Source: Linum tenue (lineage: Eukaryota; Streptophyta; Magnoliopsida; Malpighiales; Linaceae). From it: a DNA stretch of 64,000 nucleotides. Below, one piece after another: positions 11,783-22,252 of this stretch. The position numbers and the translations under genes are program-made. The notes beneath the pieces were generated by a model. It was given only the letters and a program-made list of their open reading frames with translations. It had not been told where the DNA came from and did not search any database. Position 1 is the first letter of the stretch. Each line of letters begins with the position of its first letter. The stretch is from assembly GCA_946122785.1 (NCBI GenBank), contig CAMGYJ010000008.1:57794963-57858962 (forward strand). The letters are read 5' to 3'.

Positions 11783-11797
11783 CTCCCCCACACTTAA
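11783..11797 (-). other. Polypurine tract of element D
   Basis: On the minus strand the sequence TTAAGTGTGGGGGAG directly precedes the 3' LTR start. It is the expected primer site for plus-strand DNA synthesis and matches the tracts next to the 3' LTRs of A, C and E. Confidence 0.75.
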
Positions 11798-13725
11798 ACG
11801 TTTGCTTGTCCCCAAGCAAAACAATTTCACAAAAGGTAATATTTCAACATACACAAATACTTTGGGGACAACTTAAAGGGCACAAAGTGAGAATTCTCAA
11901 TGGCTATTGACAATTAATACATGGGCCTTTGCAAGTAATACCGACATCCACCACAAACGACATTCGAGACCACCAAAAGTGGGCAAATGGAAAGTTCTCA
12001 CCTAGTTCATGGATCAATGCAAGTCTTAACAAGACCACTTATCAACCACAACTAACCATGCATAGAATTCAAGGCCAAGGAACAAATGGAAAGGTAACAA
12101 AGGCCCTCACCGGGGTATGATATGACATGCAAAACAAGAACGAATCACTCACTCTCAAGACCAGTGGGGTCGGGACTTTTTTGGTGCAAAAGATGTGCAC
12201 AATCATCAACACTCAGCCCTATCATCTCAATCCACGGCGGTAACCTCTAAATGCTAGAGTTCACGGGATTGTTGTTACCACTAGCTTGTCCGAAGGTATT
12301 AGACACGGGTTTAAATGACTGGCAATTGTCTTGGACATGAGGAAAAGGCTTTTTGGGTGGTGATAAACACGACATGAGGTTCTACATCTTCAACCTAAAT
12401 CCGAATGTTCTATGATTTCGATTAAGTCCCTTCTCTTCAGCCAAAGGCCACTAGCATCGGCCAAAAACCTTATCTCTCCCTTCCAAACCATCAACCATCG
12501 TGAACTACATTTAAGCTCTCTTCCTCGGTCTACTCTTGCTATCACATTATGGTTCGATAGTGAAGGAGTTCTAAAACAATGTGGGGGGGCGGGGGTTTCA
12601 ATGGCTTGAGTGCCAAGAAAACCCCCCTAGAGCATACACTTTGGTTTCTCGTGACACTCTCTACTTTATTTACCCCGTTTTATTACCTCTTTTTTGTTTC
12701 TCTTTTCTTTTCTTTTTAGGGGGTACTAGAGAGTAAAACCTTGCCACCTATACATTTAACGACCAATGCTCTCTTTTCAAGAACTCACTCCAACACTACA
12801 CTTCCTTTTCCATTCCTAGCAAGAACCGCACACAAACCTCCTATGTAGAACCTCTATAGAAACTCAAAAGTGAGAGCTCCGGGATACAAGGGCGACTCAT
12901 TTTTAGACACGAAGAAAGGATTGGGGGTCGTTCTATCAATACCATTAAGCTCACAAACACGAAGCTCCTACTTTAAGAATGACCCTCGAAGTCACAAGGC
13001 TCAAAGGGGTTGACTGGTGGATAACACACTTCGGGACAATCAACATTTGGGCGTGGACTAATCCTATGCCTCCATCATACTCACTAGTGACAACTGTGAT
13101 GTTACTCGCCATGGTAAGAGGGATCTAACCACACAAGAAGAAACGATCGGCTAAAAGCTCACAAGGGTACCTAGTCCCCCAACCATCTATTCCAATTCAC
13201 AAAACACAATGCATGGCAAATTGTAGTAAACAAGTAATCGAGTCAAGACATCCATTCATTTATGCACACATGAGAACTAAACTTTTTCACTATCCTAATG
13301 GACCTCTCAGTCATCATCATAGGATATACTCGATCACATGCAACAAATCAAGATCAATGCCAATAAACACGAGATTTTCCCACAAACCGACCACTTTGAT
13401 AATGCAAACATTGCTTGGAGCCCTCAAATTTTTCAAATTTGGGCATACAACAAGGCTCCAAGCATGACTCACACTCACACAAGCATAATAGTAAACTACC
13501 ACCCCCCCCCCCCCACACACACTTAAGCTCGACATTGCCCTCAATGGCGGAAGATAGGGGTAGAATGATGTTACCACTTGGGCTTGGTGAGTGAAAGTTG
13601 GAATCAATTCCAAGATAGGATATTTGGAGCTTCAAGGAGAGACAAAAACGTACACACACAAACACAATACGACTCGCTCGAGGCGAGGTTATTACAAACA
13701 CAATACGATAGTAGTAGTAGTTTAT

Positions 13726-13764
<39 letters not shown>

Positions 13765-13848
13765 AAAGAAAGAAAAATAACAAAAACAAGTTCAGAGTTA
13801 CAAGTGGAGAAGTGGAGCGAAATAAATCGGCTCTGCCACATGTCTCAT
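11798..13848 (-). other. 3' untranslated region of element D
   Basis: This non-coding region is homologous in layout to the long 3' regions of A, C and E, with shared words such as CTCGACCAGTGGGGTC and CTTGTCCCCAAGCAAA. It includes a second polypurine-like motif at about 13502-13526 (a C14 run joined to ACACACACTTAAG on the plus strand), next to the conserved GACATTGCCCTCAATGG that marks the end of the ORF3 region in A and E. A (CA)n tract lies at 13728-13762. No gene is supported. Confidence 0.55.
13728..13762 (+). repeat. (CA)n microsatellite
   Basis: About 17 uninterrupted CA dinucleotides lie in the 3' region of element D. Open frames across it are repeat artefacts. Confidence 0.95.
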
Positions 13849-14939
13849 CTAGAAGGAGGCCCTGCCGTCGTGCCGGTCGAGGCGGGAAGTCACTCCCACG
13901 AAGCTCGTCTCTAGGTGATCCACCCTCTGGACGAGGGGATCACCTTCTACTGCTGCTGGCGGTGGTTGGGCTGGCACTGGAGCTTGGGACGTTGGCGGTG
14001 GCCGGATGCTCGAGCATGTGGCTACTCTACTGGTGGGCCCTCTGGAGCAGGCTCCACCAGAGCAGGGTCGAGTGCTGCTCTGATGACTCCTGATGGACGG
14101 AGTCCCTCGAGGTACTCTACTCCTCGCTCTTCCTAGAGTACCAGCTTCTGGTTGTAAAGGGTCACTACTGAGAACGGCTCCGTCCTCCCGACGTTGGTGC
14201 ACCGAGCTAGATCCACGTGGAAGTGTCGGGCCATCCTCGTAATGAGGCCCCTCATGTGCATGTTGTCCACTCTGTTCCGTCCCAGACACCGGGAGAAAGA
14301 AGTGGCGATCAGAGATCCCAGATGGATCGGCTTCGCTCGACTCCTCATGCAGTAGAGGGCAATTAGCCCTTTGTTCGTCATCAGATGGCCTGACAGTAGG
14401 CTGGGGACGACCGAGCGGGTGAGGAAAGTGTGGAGGATCCTCCAAGGGGTCCTCAGGTTCACCGCATTGGTGCTGCTTCCCTCAAACTCGTCTTGCTCCT
14501 GGTCGGGGCTGCAGAGGGCTCGGAATGCTCCCTGATAGTTGAAATACACTGTGTACTGTCGCTCTGTCATCGTCATGTGGGCGGTGTTGAGCCCTATGGC
14601 TTGAGCAAAGGCGTCGTAGGTCAGCACTCATGGCTGACCTCCCAGCATGAATTCCACATGCGGTCGGCTCTTCTTCCTGGCCGGGACAATGTGGGAGAAG
14701 GTGGAGTAGAACTCCACGTAGATCTCATGGTAGATCTGCTCATCCACCGTCAGGAGCTGGCACTAATGGGGGTGACAAAGCACCTCAGACATTGCGGCTC
14801 GGCACCTGAATAGGTTGAACATGTCTTGGTCCAGCCGCCAATGGGGCCCAATCGGGTTGTTCCTCTGGTAGGCAAACTTGTCGCCAAACTCTGGGTGATG
14901 CACCAGGTAGCCGATGTACTTGTGCTCCAAGTTAACCAT
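13849..14939 (-). pseudogene. Decayed ORF3 of element D (Athila third ORF)
   Basis: The frame opens at an ATG (14939-14937) one base after a TTTGTGCAG acceptor-like site, as in A and E. The protein resembles ORF3 of A and E: an EFYSTF segment matches their EFYTTF, FMLGGQP matches FRLGGRP, and FLTRSVVP...LIALYCM and HLGSLIATSFSR match LLITRSIVP...VLYAM and HLGSFVATTFSR. It is broken by TAG at 14763-14765 and TGA at 14628-14630, and the frame is lost near 14133. The acidic and glutamine-rich tail of A and E is not preserved in one frame. The family is usually called Athila ORF or plant transposon protein; its role is not established and I see no membrane segment. Confidence 0.7.
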
Positions 14940-14940
14940 C

Positions 14941-15395
14941 CTGCACAAATTGGCAAACATACACCATACGTGGAATCAATCATCAAATACTGCTCATTGG
15001 GAGGAAAAGAGATTCCCCCACACTTATATTTCCACCACGGATATCAAACATTTAAGCTCAAGCACACCGTGGCATGGTTGTGGTTATTTCACGGTTCATT
15101 CACACAAAAATCCAAACCACGGTGCCTACCATCCACCAATCAAGCACAAAACCGTACATGCATTCACAAAATAGCACTTGGTGGGCAAATTCTGAAAAAT
15201 ATAGACAATTCGGTTCAAACACGCCCACCAAGGCTCAACTAGGCTCATGCATTAACATTCCACCATTCAATCGACCTAATTCACCTAATTCCTCGCCCTT
15301 ATTCTAGGTTCAACATTCAAAGCATGAAAATCATCCTCACTTCACTACCTAATCTGATTCTCCCAAAATTAACAAGGTGGATCTGAAAAACCAAC
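14941..15395 (-). promoter_or_regulatory. Putative leader intron upstream of ORF3, element D
   Basis: On the minus strand a CTCCAG|GTTGGT donor at 15396/15395 pairs with a TTTGTGCAG acceptor ending at 14941, one base before the ORF3 ATG. The implied intron is 455 bases. Elements A and E have the same arrangement at the equivalent place. The intron holds a polypurine-like TAAGTGTGGGGGAATC (about 15011-15026). Splicing is inferred from the signals only. Confidence 0.5.
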
Positions 15396-15734
15396 CTGGA
15401 GACGCAAGTAGGACGTAAGAGGAAGTGAGGTGCGGGCGAGGAAGAAAAAAATGGCCAAAAAATAGGTTGTAGAGGGGTCGCCGGAGCTTCATCGGAAGCT
15501 CGTCGGAGACTCACCGCCGGCGACTTGACCGGAAAGAACTTGCCCCAAATCTCCCCAAAACCATAGCACATGCCGGTTTTGACGAGGGGAAAATGGGTAT
15601 GAAGATGGTTTTGGGTTTTGCTCGCCGGAAATGGGTGAAAAATGGAAAAACTGTCGAAATTTCGCAGTTTTCCGGTGAGAATTCGAATTTTCCGGCGAGT
15701 TTTGTGTCGTGAAGTGAAGAGTCGCCGTTCATGC

Positions 15735-15744
15735 CTCTTTTATA
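15735..15744 (-). promoter_or_regulatory. TATA box upstream of ORF3 of element D
   Basis: TATAAAAGAG on the minus strand lies between the dyad array (15778-15908) and the ORF3 leader. The order dyad array, TATA box, leader, donor site is the same in A and E, which supports an internal promoter. Confidence 0.55.
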
Positions 15745-15777
15745 GGCGAAGCACGGATTTCACTAACGCGTTGCCTT

Positions 15778-15908
15778 GTTCACGGTCTTAGAGACCGTGA
15801 ACTCTCAAATCCATCCGTGAATTGGGGTTGGTCGACAGGTGGTGAACAAGCAGAAGCGCCCATTTCACGGACGCGTTTGCCTGTTTACGGTCTTGTAAGA
15901 CCGTGAAC
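15778..15908. promoter_or_regulatory. TTCACGG dyads upstream of ORF3 of element D
   Basis: Two spaced dyads are seen: GTTCACGGTC...GACCGTGAAC (15778-15802) and GTTTACGGTC...GACCGTGAAC (15883-15908). Half-sites such as TTCACGGACGCG lie between. They match the dyads in the LTR of the same element, not those of the other Athila elements. Confidence 0.6.
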
Positions 15909-16170
15909 TCAGCAATCTGTCCGTGAACTTCAGTGAAAACAGGGCAGTTCTGAGAAAAATTTGACTCAACCTATTCCACCGTGCCTCCTAATTGATCACA
16001 ACACAACCTTAAAACGCAAAACCTCAACACTTGGCACGGGGAAACCACTTGACCACTTGAACTCTTCACTTGACACGAAAACGAAAATAAGGAAAAGAAA
16101 ACAAACCTCCATTGGGTTGCCTCCCAAAAAGCGCTAAGTTATCATCATTAGCTTGACGGTTGGGGATAAA

Positions 16171-18433
16171 TCACGTCTTGGAACGTGATGCCACCGGAAG
16201 TGGATCCACTACACTCTCGGGGCGAGGCTTGTAGCCTCCCATTTTATGCTTCATGAGTTGTCCCTCGTGGTTGACCAACTTAGCTTTGGCCTCCTCCTTG
16301 ACTTCCTGCTCAACATTACCACAAACAACACAAGTAATAGTGGGGTTTGCCTTGAGAGGCTTCCCTCCACTCACATTCACATCCTTTGAAACCAACTCCT
16401 TCACTTCCTCAATTCTAGCCCTAGGGTCAATTTCAAGCTTGATTATCTCCTCACCATCCCTCAGAATTAAGGTCCCCTCATTAACGTCTATCAATGCCTT
16501 GGCGGTGGCGAGTATGAGCGGCATATCCGAGTCCTCGCTTATATCGAGAATCACGAAATCAGTAGGATAGCAAAACTTGCCTACTCACACCAACATGTCC
16601 TCCACAATGCCTCTCGGGCTAATGACCAAACGGTCGTCTAAAGTGATGCTAAGCTTAGTGGTCTTAAGTTCACCTACTTCTAAATTTTTGAAAAGCTTGT
16701 AGGGCATCACATTAACACTAGCTCCTAGGTCCGCCAAGGCATTATCTATATGATGGTTACCAATACCAAGAGGGATAGTAAAGCTACCTGGGTCAGACCG
16801 CTTTTTGGGAAAGCGGTTGAGGAGGAATGCCGAACACTCCTCGCCAAGAGTCATGTTGGCGAGGCCTTCAATCTTTGGCTTCTTGGTAAGGAATCCTTTG
16901 AGGTACTTGGCATATCTTGGCATTTGAGCCATGGCTTCAAGGAAAGGGATATTGAGGAGGGTGCGGAGCATTTCCATAAAACTTCCACACTCGTTCTCCA
17001 ACCTCTCATTGTACATCCTCGTGGGGAAAGGAAGAGATGGCTTGTACCCAACCACCGGAGGCGGTGTCGGCGATGCCTTCCTTGCCGCTTTCCTCTCTCT
17101 CCTCGAGGGCCCTTTCTCTCCATCCTTCGAGTTGGGATCTTCATTCTCAATCACTTCTTTAGAGGTGATTCCCGGAGTCACCTTTCCACTTCCCACTTGA
17201 ATTTCATTCACCACGGTATGATCCTTGGAGTTCGCCACGGTTTGGGAAGGTAGGGCTCCCTTTGGTCCCTCGGTGAGGATCCCAACAAGATTGCTGATTT
17301 GCACTTCCAAACTTTGGAGGCTTGCTTGATGGCATCGGAGTCCCGCCTTGACCGAGGTAAAGTTGGTAGTCGCCACATCCATGAATTGCTCAATATTCTC
17401 GAACTTTTGAGCATTCGTGCTCAAAAAGGTGTTCCCTAGGTCTTCAAGCTTGGATAGCTTGTCGCGTTGTTGTTGTTGTTGAAACCCTTGACCACCTTGT
17501 GCGAGATATGGTTGTTGGAAGTTTGAGCTTTGGACTTGAGGCCTTTGTTGGATGAAGGTTGGGCGAGGTTGATAATTGCCCGTTGGGCCTTGAAAACCCG
17601 GGGGCCTCGGATTAGTCGGTGATGAACAAGCAAAATTGGGGTGGTTCCTCCATCCAGGATTATAAGTATTAGCCCTAGCATTGCTGATTTGCACTTCCAA
17701 ACTTTGGAGGCTCGCTTGATGGCATCGGAGTCCCGCCTTGACCGAGGTAAATTTGGTAGTCGCCACATCCATGAATTTCTCAATATTCTCGAACTTTTGA
17801 GCATTCATGCTCAAAAAGGTGTTCCCTAGGTCTTCAAGCTTGGATAGCTTGTCGCGTTGTTGTTGTTGTTGAAACCCTTGACCACCTTGTGCGAGATATG
17901 GTTGTTGGAAGTTCGAGCTTTGGACTTGAGACCTTTGTTGGATGAAGGTTGGGCGAGGTTGATAATTGCCCGTTGGGCCTTGAAAACCCGGGGGCCTCGG
18001 ATTAGTCGGTGATGAACAAGCAAAATTGGGGTGGTTCCTCCATCCAGGATTATAAGTATTGCTATACGGGTTATTAGCCCTAGCATTTGCCACGAAATTG
18101 AATTTCTCCTCCGGAGTGGTTGCCTCCTTCATTGCTTGGCACTCCGCCATCTCATGGTTAGTGCTCAAACACCAATCACAAGACATCACCGACCTCTTTC
18201 CTTGCTTCTTATCTTCAAGAATTACCTCTATCAACTTGTCCAACTTTGCCTCAAGTGAAGCGCTCGCTCCCACACTTCTCACTCCCCTATCATTGCTTAT
18301 CCACCCACTTCTCGTCAATCCCCAATCGTATCCCTTGAGGTCCATTTCCTTAAGTAGAATGGTCACTTGGGGTGGAGTCATATTCATCAGTTTCCCTTGA
18401 CACAGTGAGTCAATGAGAATCTTGTCTTCTAGG
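16171..18433 (-). pseudogene. gag-protease of element D, 5'-truncated and mutated
   Basis: The frame covers the C-terminal part of an Athila gag followed by an aspartic protease domain. Gag would package the element RNA and protease would cut the polyprotein. A zinc knuckle CDWCLSTNHEMAEC (C-X2-C-X4-H-X4-C) and repeated PGFQGPTGNYQPRP stretches are visible. The protease active-site region DLGASVNVMPYKLF is present. A TGA at 16585 interrupts the frame after EDMLV. Further on, PLILATAKAL shows that the usual GRPFL segment has been lost, removing part of the protease fold. The gag core domain lies beyond the insertion of element B at 18434 and is not seen. No pol follows. Confidence 0.8.
17291..18070 (-). 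repeat. In-frame 390-bp tandem duplication in gag of element D
   Basis: The segment starting TTGCTGATTTGCACTTCC at 17291 recurs at 17681, an offset of 390 bases (130 codons), with few mismatches. The duplicated protein part runs from the NPGWRNHPNFAC region through the QSLEVQISN segment. One copy lacks 15 bases that the other keeps (five residues, around NPYSN). Both changes preserve the frame. Confidence 0.9.
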
Positions 18434-19795
18434 TGACTCACTCCTACTGTCACTCTAGAAATTGGCCAAGTGTAACCACTTCCTAAAGCATAGTATAGCG
18501 GGTTTGGATTTTAATGTCAACCCGGGTCCTAGATTTGATGACTACTCAGTGAATTCTTATTATCTAGCAGTGAAACTTTAGTGCAAGTCCAAATTAACAA
18601 ACAAACAAAGGAAGTTAAACGGTTGTTTTCAAGTCGAGAGAGGTCACCCGGATATGGTTCCCCCTAGACTGCAGTTAAGCCGGATTGCAATTTACCAAGT
18701 TTAGTTTTCATGAAAATTATACTGCGGAAGGTTCTTAAACAGTCTGAAGTCTTGACTAAAGGTCTCCAGACCCTCTCAATCAGAGTCTCCAGCGGGCGAC
18801 TAACCTCCACCGGAGTAAACAGATTGAGGCCCTAACGAACCAAACCTCCACTACCGAATTGAATTCGGTACAGAATAGCGAATTGGCTCCTCGACTAAAG
18901 TCGCCAATTCACTACCTTCAATTAAGGGTGCTCTATCAACCTAGGCAGATATTCTCATTCTAGGTTAAAGCAGAAACAACAGGAATTTTATCAGGATTCA
19001 AGTCATTCAATTATTCAAGCCTCAATCGAATATAATCAAATCATAAAATATGTACTTGGGTTCATACAATCAGACCTAACATACAAATCTAGGGTTCTCC
19101 ATACCCAGATGAATGGGAAAACTACTCCATGGAGAGAGAAGCAAAAGCAGATTCAGACGCGGAAATCATACTGTGAAGGATGAGTTTCTGCTCCTGGTTG
19201 TCAATCGGCACTTCTCCAAGCTCAAGTCGGGCTCCAATGGTGATGAAGATCAAGCTATGGCACTTGGGAACTCTGGTTCATCGCTTTCTCTCTCTAGGAA
19301 TCGCTCTGTTTCTCTAAAACTCAGAACCCTTGATTTTTAGCCTTCTTTTCCTTTAAAAAGCTGATGATCGCGATACCCGGTCGAAATACCCGGTCGGGTA
19401 TTTTGGGTGTCGACCGGGTATGTGCTAAACGCGCCGTTTTGCCTCAGGGGAAATCCTCGGTCATGGCCAATAATCCCCGACCGGGGATTTTTGCCTCCTG
19501 CCCGGGCCCCCTTCTGTTTCTCACGGACGCCCAAATTTTCAAATCCCTGGTCATGGCCAGATAATACCCGACCGGCTATTTCTGCTCATGGCCGGGTATT
19601 TTTGCTCTCAGCACACTTCAAGCCTCACTTGCTCCTTTCGACCCAAATCTCGTTCCTTCGCCTCGATGCCAACGCTAAGCCCTGAAATATGACATAAACG
19701 CACAACCTAGCGTGAAATCGGCTTAAAACACGAGAATCAACATCTCAAACGGCTCAAGAATAGGGGTAAAAACATGTGCAATTATCGGTCTATCA
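18434..19795 (-). repeat. 3' LTR of Athila element B
   Basis: In minus orientation it runs from TGATAGACCG (19795) to GTGAGTCA (18434), 1362 bp, preceded by the polypurine tract TTAAGTGTGGGGAAGTT (19796-19812). It is closely related to the LTRs of A and E. It interrupts gag of element D. ATACCCGGTCGGGTAT-type dyads fill 19374-19605, followed in minus orientation by a TTTTTAAAGG TATA-like box. The five flanking bases CTAGG at 18429-18433 find no partner next to the LTR fragment beyond the N gap. Confidence 0.8.
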
Positions 19796-19888
19796 AACTT
19801 CCCCACACTTAACCGTTTTCTTGTCCCCAAGCAAACCTAACTCAAACCAATGCAACTCTCCAGACCTCTATAGCAACCAACAACCCCG
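19796..19888 (-). mobile_element. 3' internal end of element B, left of the hAT insertion
   Basis: A polypurine tract and the conserved CTTGTCCCCAAGCAAACC of Athila 3' regions adjoin the LTR. The sequence continues after the hAT transposon at 39530-39814, so the hAT landed in the 3' non-coding region of element B. Confidence 0.7.
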
Positions 19889-20567
19889 ATCATAGGTAGG
19901 GGTGATAAAGGTACGGTTAATGTGTTAACCGTTTACCGTTTTATCAGTATCGTGTATACCGAACGGCCAAATGCATGCGCCGATTCCCGTTACCGATTCG
20001 GTTCGGTATACCGCCAACCGAACTCAGCCGGTCTCGGTTAGGGAAACGGTTTCCCGATTTCCCGAAAAATTTCTGTTGTCTGCTGTGCATGCGCCGATTT
20101 CTGTTGTCTGCTGTGCATGTTGTCTGCTGTAATGACCATCGTGTATAGGATCAGTGGAAAGTGAAACAATTATTCCATATTTCCATTAGCATGAAACAAT
20201 TATTCCATTAGCTGCGTCCCTGCCTGAGTTCGGTTAATGAAAATGAAACAATTATTCCATTAGCATGAAACAAATAAATGAATAATTACAAATTTACAAT
20301 GAGACAATTAGACAAATAACTAAGTAAATAAGTAAGTAATGAATAAAGATTAAAGAGACAAATCATATCAATTCTGACTTTCAAATTGTCTGGTCGGCTA
20401 ATGAAAAAAAAACAGAAATCAAACAAGTGAATTCCAAAGAGCAAATACCGAAAACTGAAAATAAAAAATAGCATTATAGTAGTAAGTACTAGTAGCCTGA
20501 CCTGCTGCTTCTAAATGTTTGAATTAAGTTCTAAAAAATGACGATAAAAAATAGAATCACTAGATCC

Positions 20568-22252
20568 TCACTTGCCACCAATTCCTCCTTGTCCGCTACC
20601 ACCAACATCAACAAAACCTTGTTGCTTCAAAGTGCTGCGAAGGGTATCATCACTATTATCCTCCTCATCATGGTCCTCCTCGTCCTCGTCTGAATCTTCC
20701 TCCTCCTCCTCTTCCTCCTCCTCCTCCGGCACAACAGGTAAACCTTGTTTGTCACCTTTAGTAGCACTTTCCATCCGAGCTTGGAAGTTAGTAGTGACTA
20801 AGTATAATAAAAAATACAAATTGTTAGAATTCATCTTATAATATTTTATTGGGAAATGAGTAAAGGAATACTTAAAAATAAATTAAATTATGAATTCTTA
20901 TTTCTTACCACTTTCATAATCGATTTGGTCTTGATTTTCATCTTCTTTATCATCAACTTTTTCTGCTTTCTTCCCTCCTTCAAACCTTATCCAATCTTCA
21001 GCACAAATCAAAGCCTCTACAATGATGGGGCTCAACGAAGACCTAAACGGGCTGAGCACTCGACCTCCACAACTGAAAGCGGCCTCTGAGGCAACAGAGG
21101 AGACTGGAACAGCTAGGATATCCTTAACCATCTGGGAAAGAATAGGATATCTAACGCCGTTCTTACTCCACCACAGCAAGATGTCAAACTTCATATCATT
21201 ATCATCCTCGTTAATAGCATCATTAGCATCTCTTAAGTAGATGTCTAGCTCAGAAAAACCTCGAATCCCCATCTGAAGTTGCTCCTTTCTCATCTTCTTG
21301 AATTCAGCATCAAATGTCCCTCCATAAGATGCAGATCCATCATCAACACTAGGAATGGCCTCAACAGTAGGCTCGGAGGGTTGAGGTGCATACTTCAATC
21401 TGTAAATCTCAAACATTGCAGTCATCTCTGCAGTCACATCTTTCACCAAATCATCTCCTTTCTTCTTCCCATACATCTTACCCCACATCCAAGACAAATA
21501 AGCCAATTTACGCCTAGGATCTAGCACACAAGTCATGTAAACCAGTCTATTTATCCTTAGGTTCTCCACCTCATCATCATCATCATTCTCAAACCAATAC
21601 TTTCGTACCTTTGCCTCCATTCTTTCTGCCATCCGATGTATCTCTACATCTATGTCTTTCTTAAAAAGTTCTATCACTTCATAGATGTCAGCAATAGCTT
21701 TGAAGAAAGTATGAGCAGTCACATAAGATGTTCCTAATACATCAAAAAACAACAACAAATTATTCACATATTACAAGTTAATAAAAGTAAAAACCATGAA
21801 TTTGAATAGGTGGAGTTTTGTTCACATACCCGATACCCGTAAGGTGAGCTCATAAAAGAACTTCAAATACTTCATTAGCCGCCGAATACTGCTCCAATCT
21901 TCCTTAGTTGGAGGACCTCTCTTTGAGTCCACATAATCCCGAAAAGCAGAATCATTGGGGCTCGCATGCAAGAAGTTAAAAACAAGCTCAAACCTTTCAG
22001 CAGATTCCAACATCAAATAAGTTGAGTTCCACCTAGTTGGAACATCCAAAGATACAAGTCTTCTTCCATCCATTTGTAGATATTCAATGGCAGATTTGAA
22101 CTTTGCACTTCTACCTGGTGATGACTTCACCCATTTCACACAATCTCGAACCCTTTCTACAGCAACTCCAACCTCCTTCAACCCATCTGACACAACCAAA
22201 TTGATTATATGTGCCACACATCGAAATTGCAAATACTTCCCACCAAGCAAAT
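20568..22252 (-). pseudogene. hAT transposase gene, C-terminal exons
   Basis: This half holds three exons. About 22252-21838 includes RCVAHIINLVV and RWNSTYLMLE, hallmarks of the hAT catalytic domain. A GTATGT donor follows and an acceptor precedes GTSYVTAHTFF at about 21735. The second exon (to about 20916) ends with the hAT dimerisation region, including LAVPVSSVASEAAFSCGGRV and FRSSLSPIIVEALICAEDWI. After a GTAAGA donor the last exon (about 20790-20571) encodes an unusually acidic tail with ten consecutive glutamates. I see no stop or frameshift within the exons. The gene is dead only because element A separates it from its N-terminal half at 22252/37265. Confidence 0.85.

Larger units (their letters stand above)
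9550..18433 (-). mobile_element. Athila element D, pol-less and 5'-interrupted
   Basis: Read on the minus strand this is a Ty3/gypsy Athila-type element in the order gag-protease, ORF3 leader, ORF3, 3' untranslated region, polypurine tract and 3' LTR. The 5' LTR and the first part of gag are not in the window because element B is inserted at 18434. No reverse transcriptase, RNase H or integrase sequence lies between protease (ends 16171) and the ORF3 leader. The GGGAGGCAACCC-type sequence that follows pol in element A lies just after the protease remnant, at about 16110-16140. About 8.1 kb remains after subtracting the nested MITE. Confidence 0.8.

Noticed and set aside
13578..14093. 171-residue open frame across the (CA)n tract
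   Set aside because: It crosses a microsatellite and runs antisense to the decayed ORF3 of element D, so it is a composition artefact.
13849..14445. 198-residue minus-strand frame
   Set aside because: A shifted reading of the decayed ORF3 of element D; the homologous frame is the one at 14133-14627 and 14763-14939.
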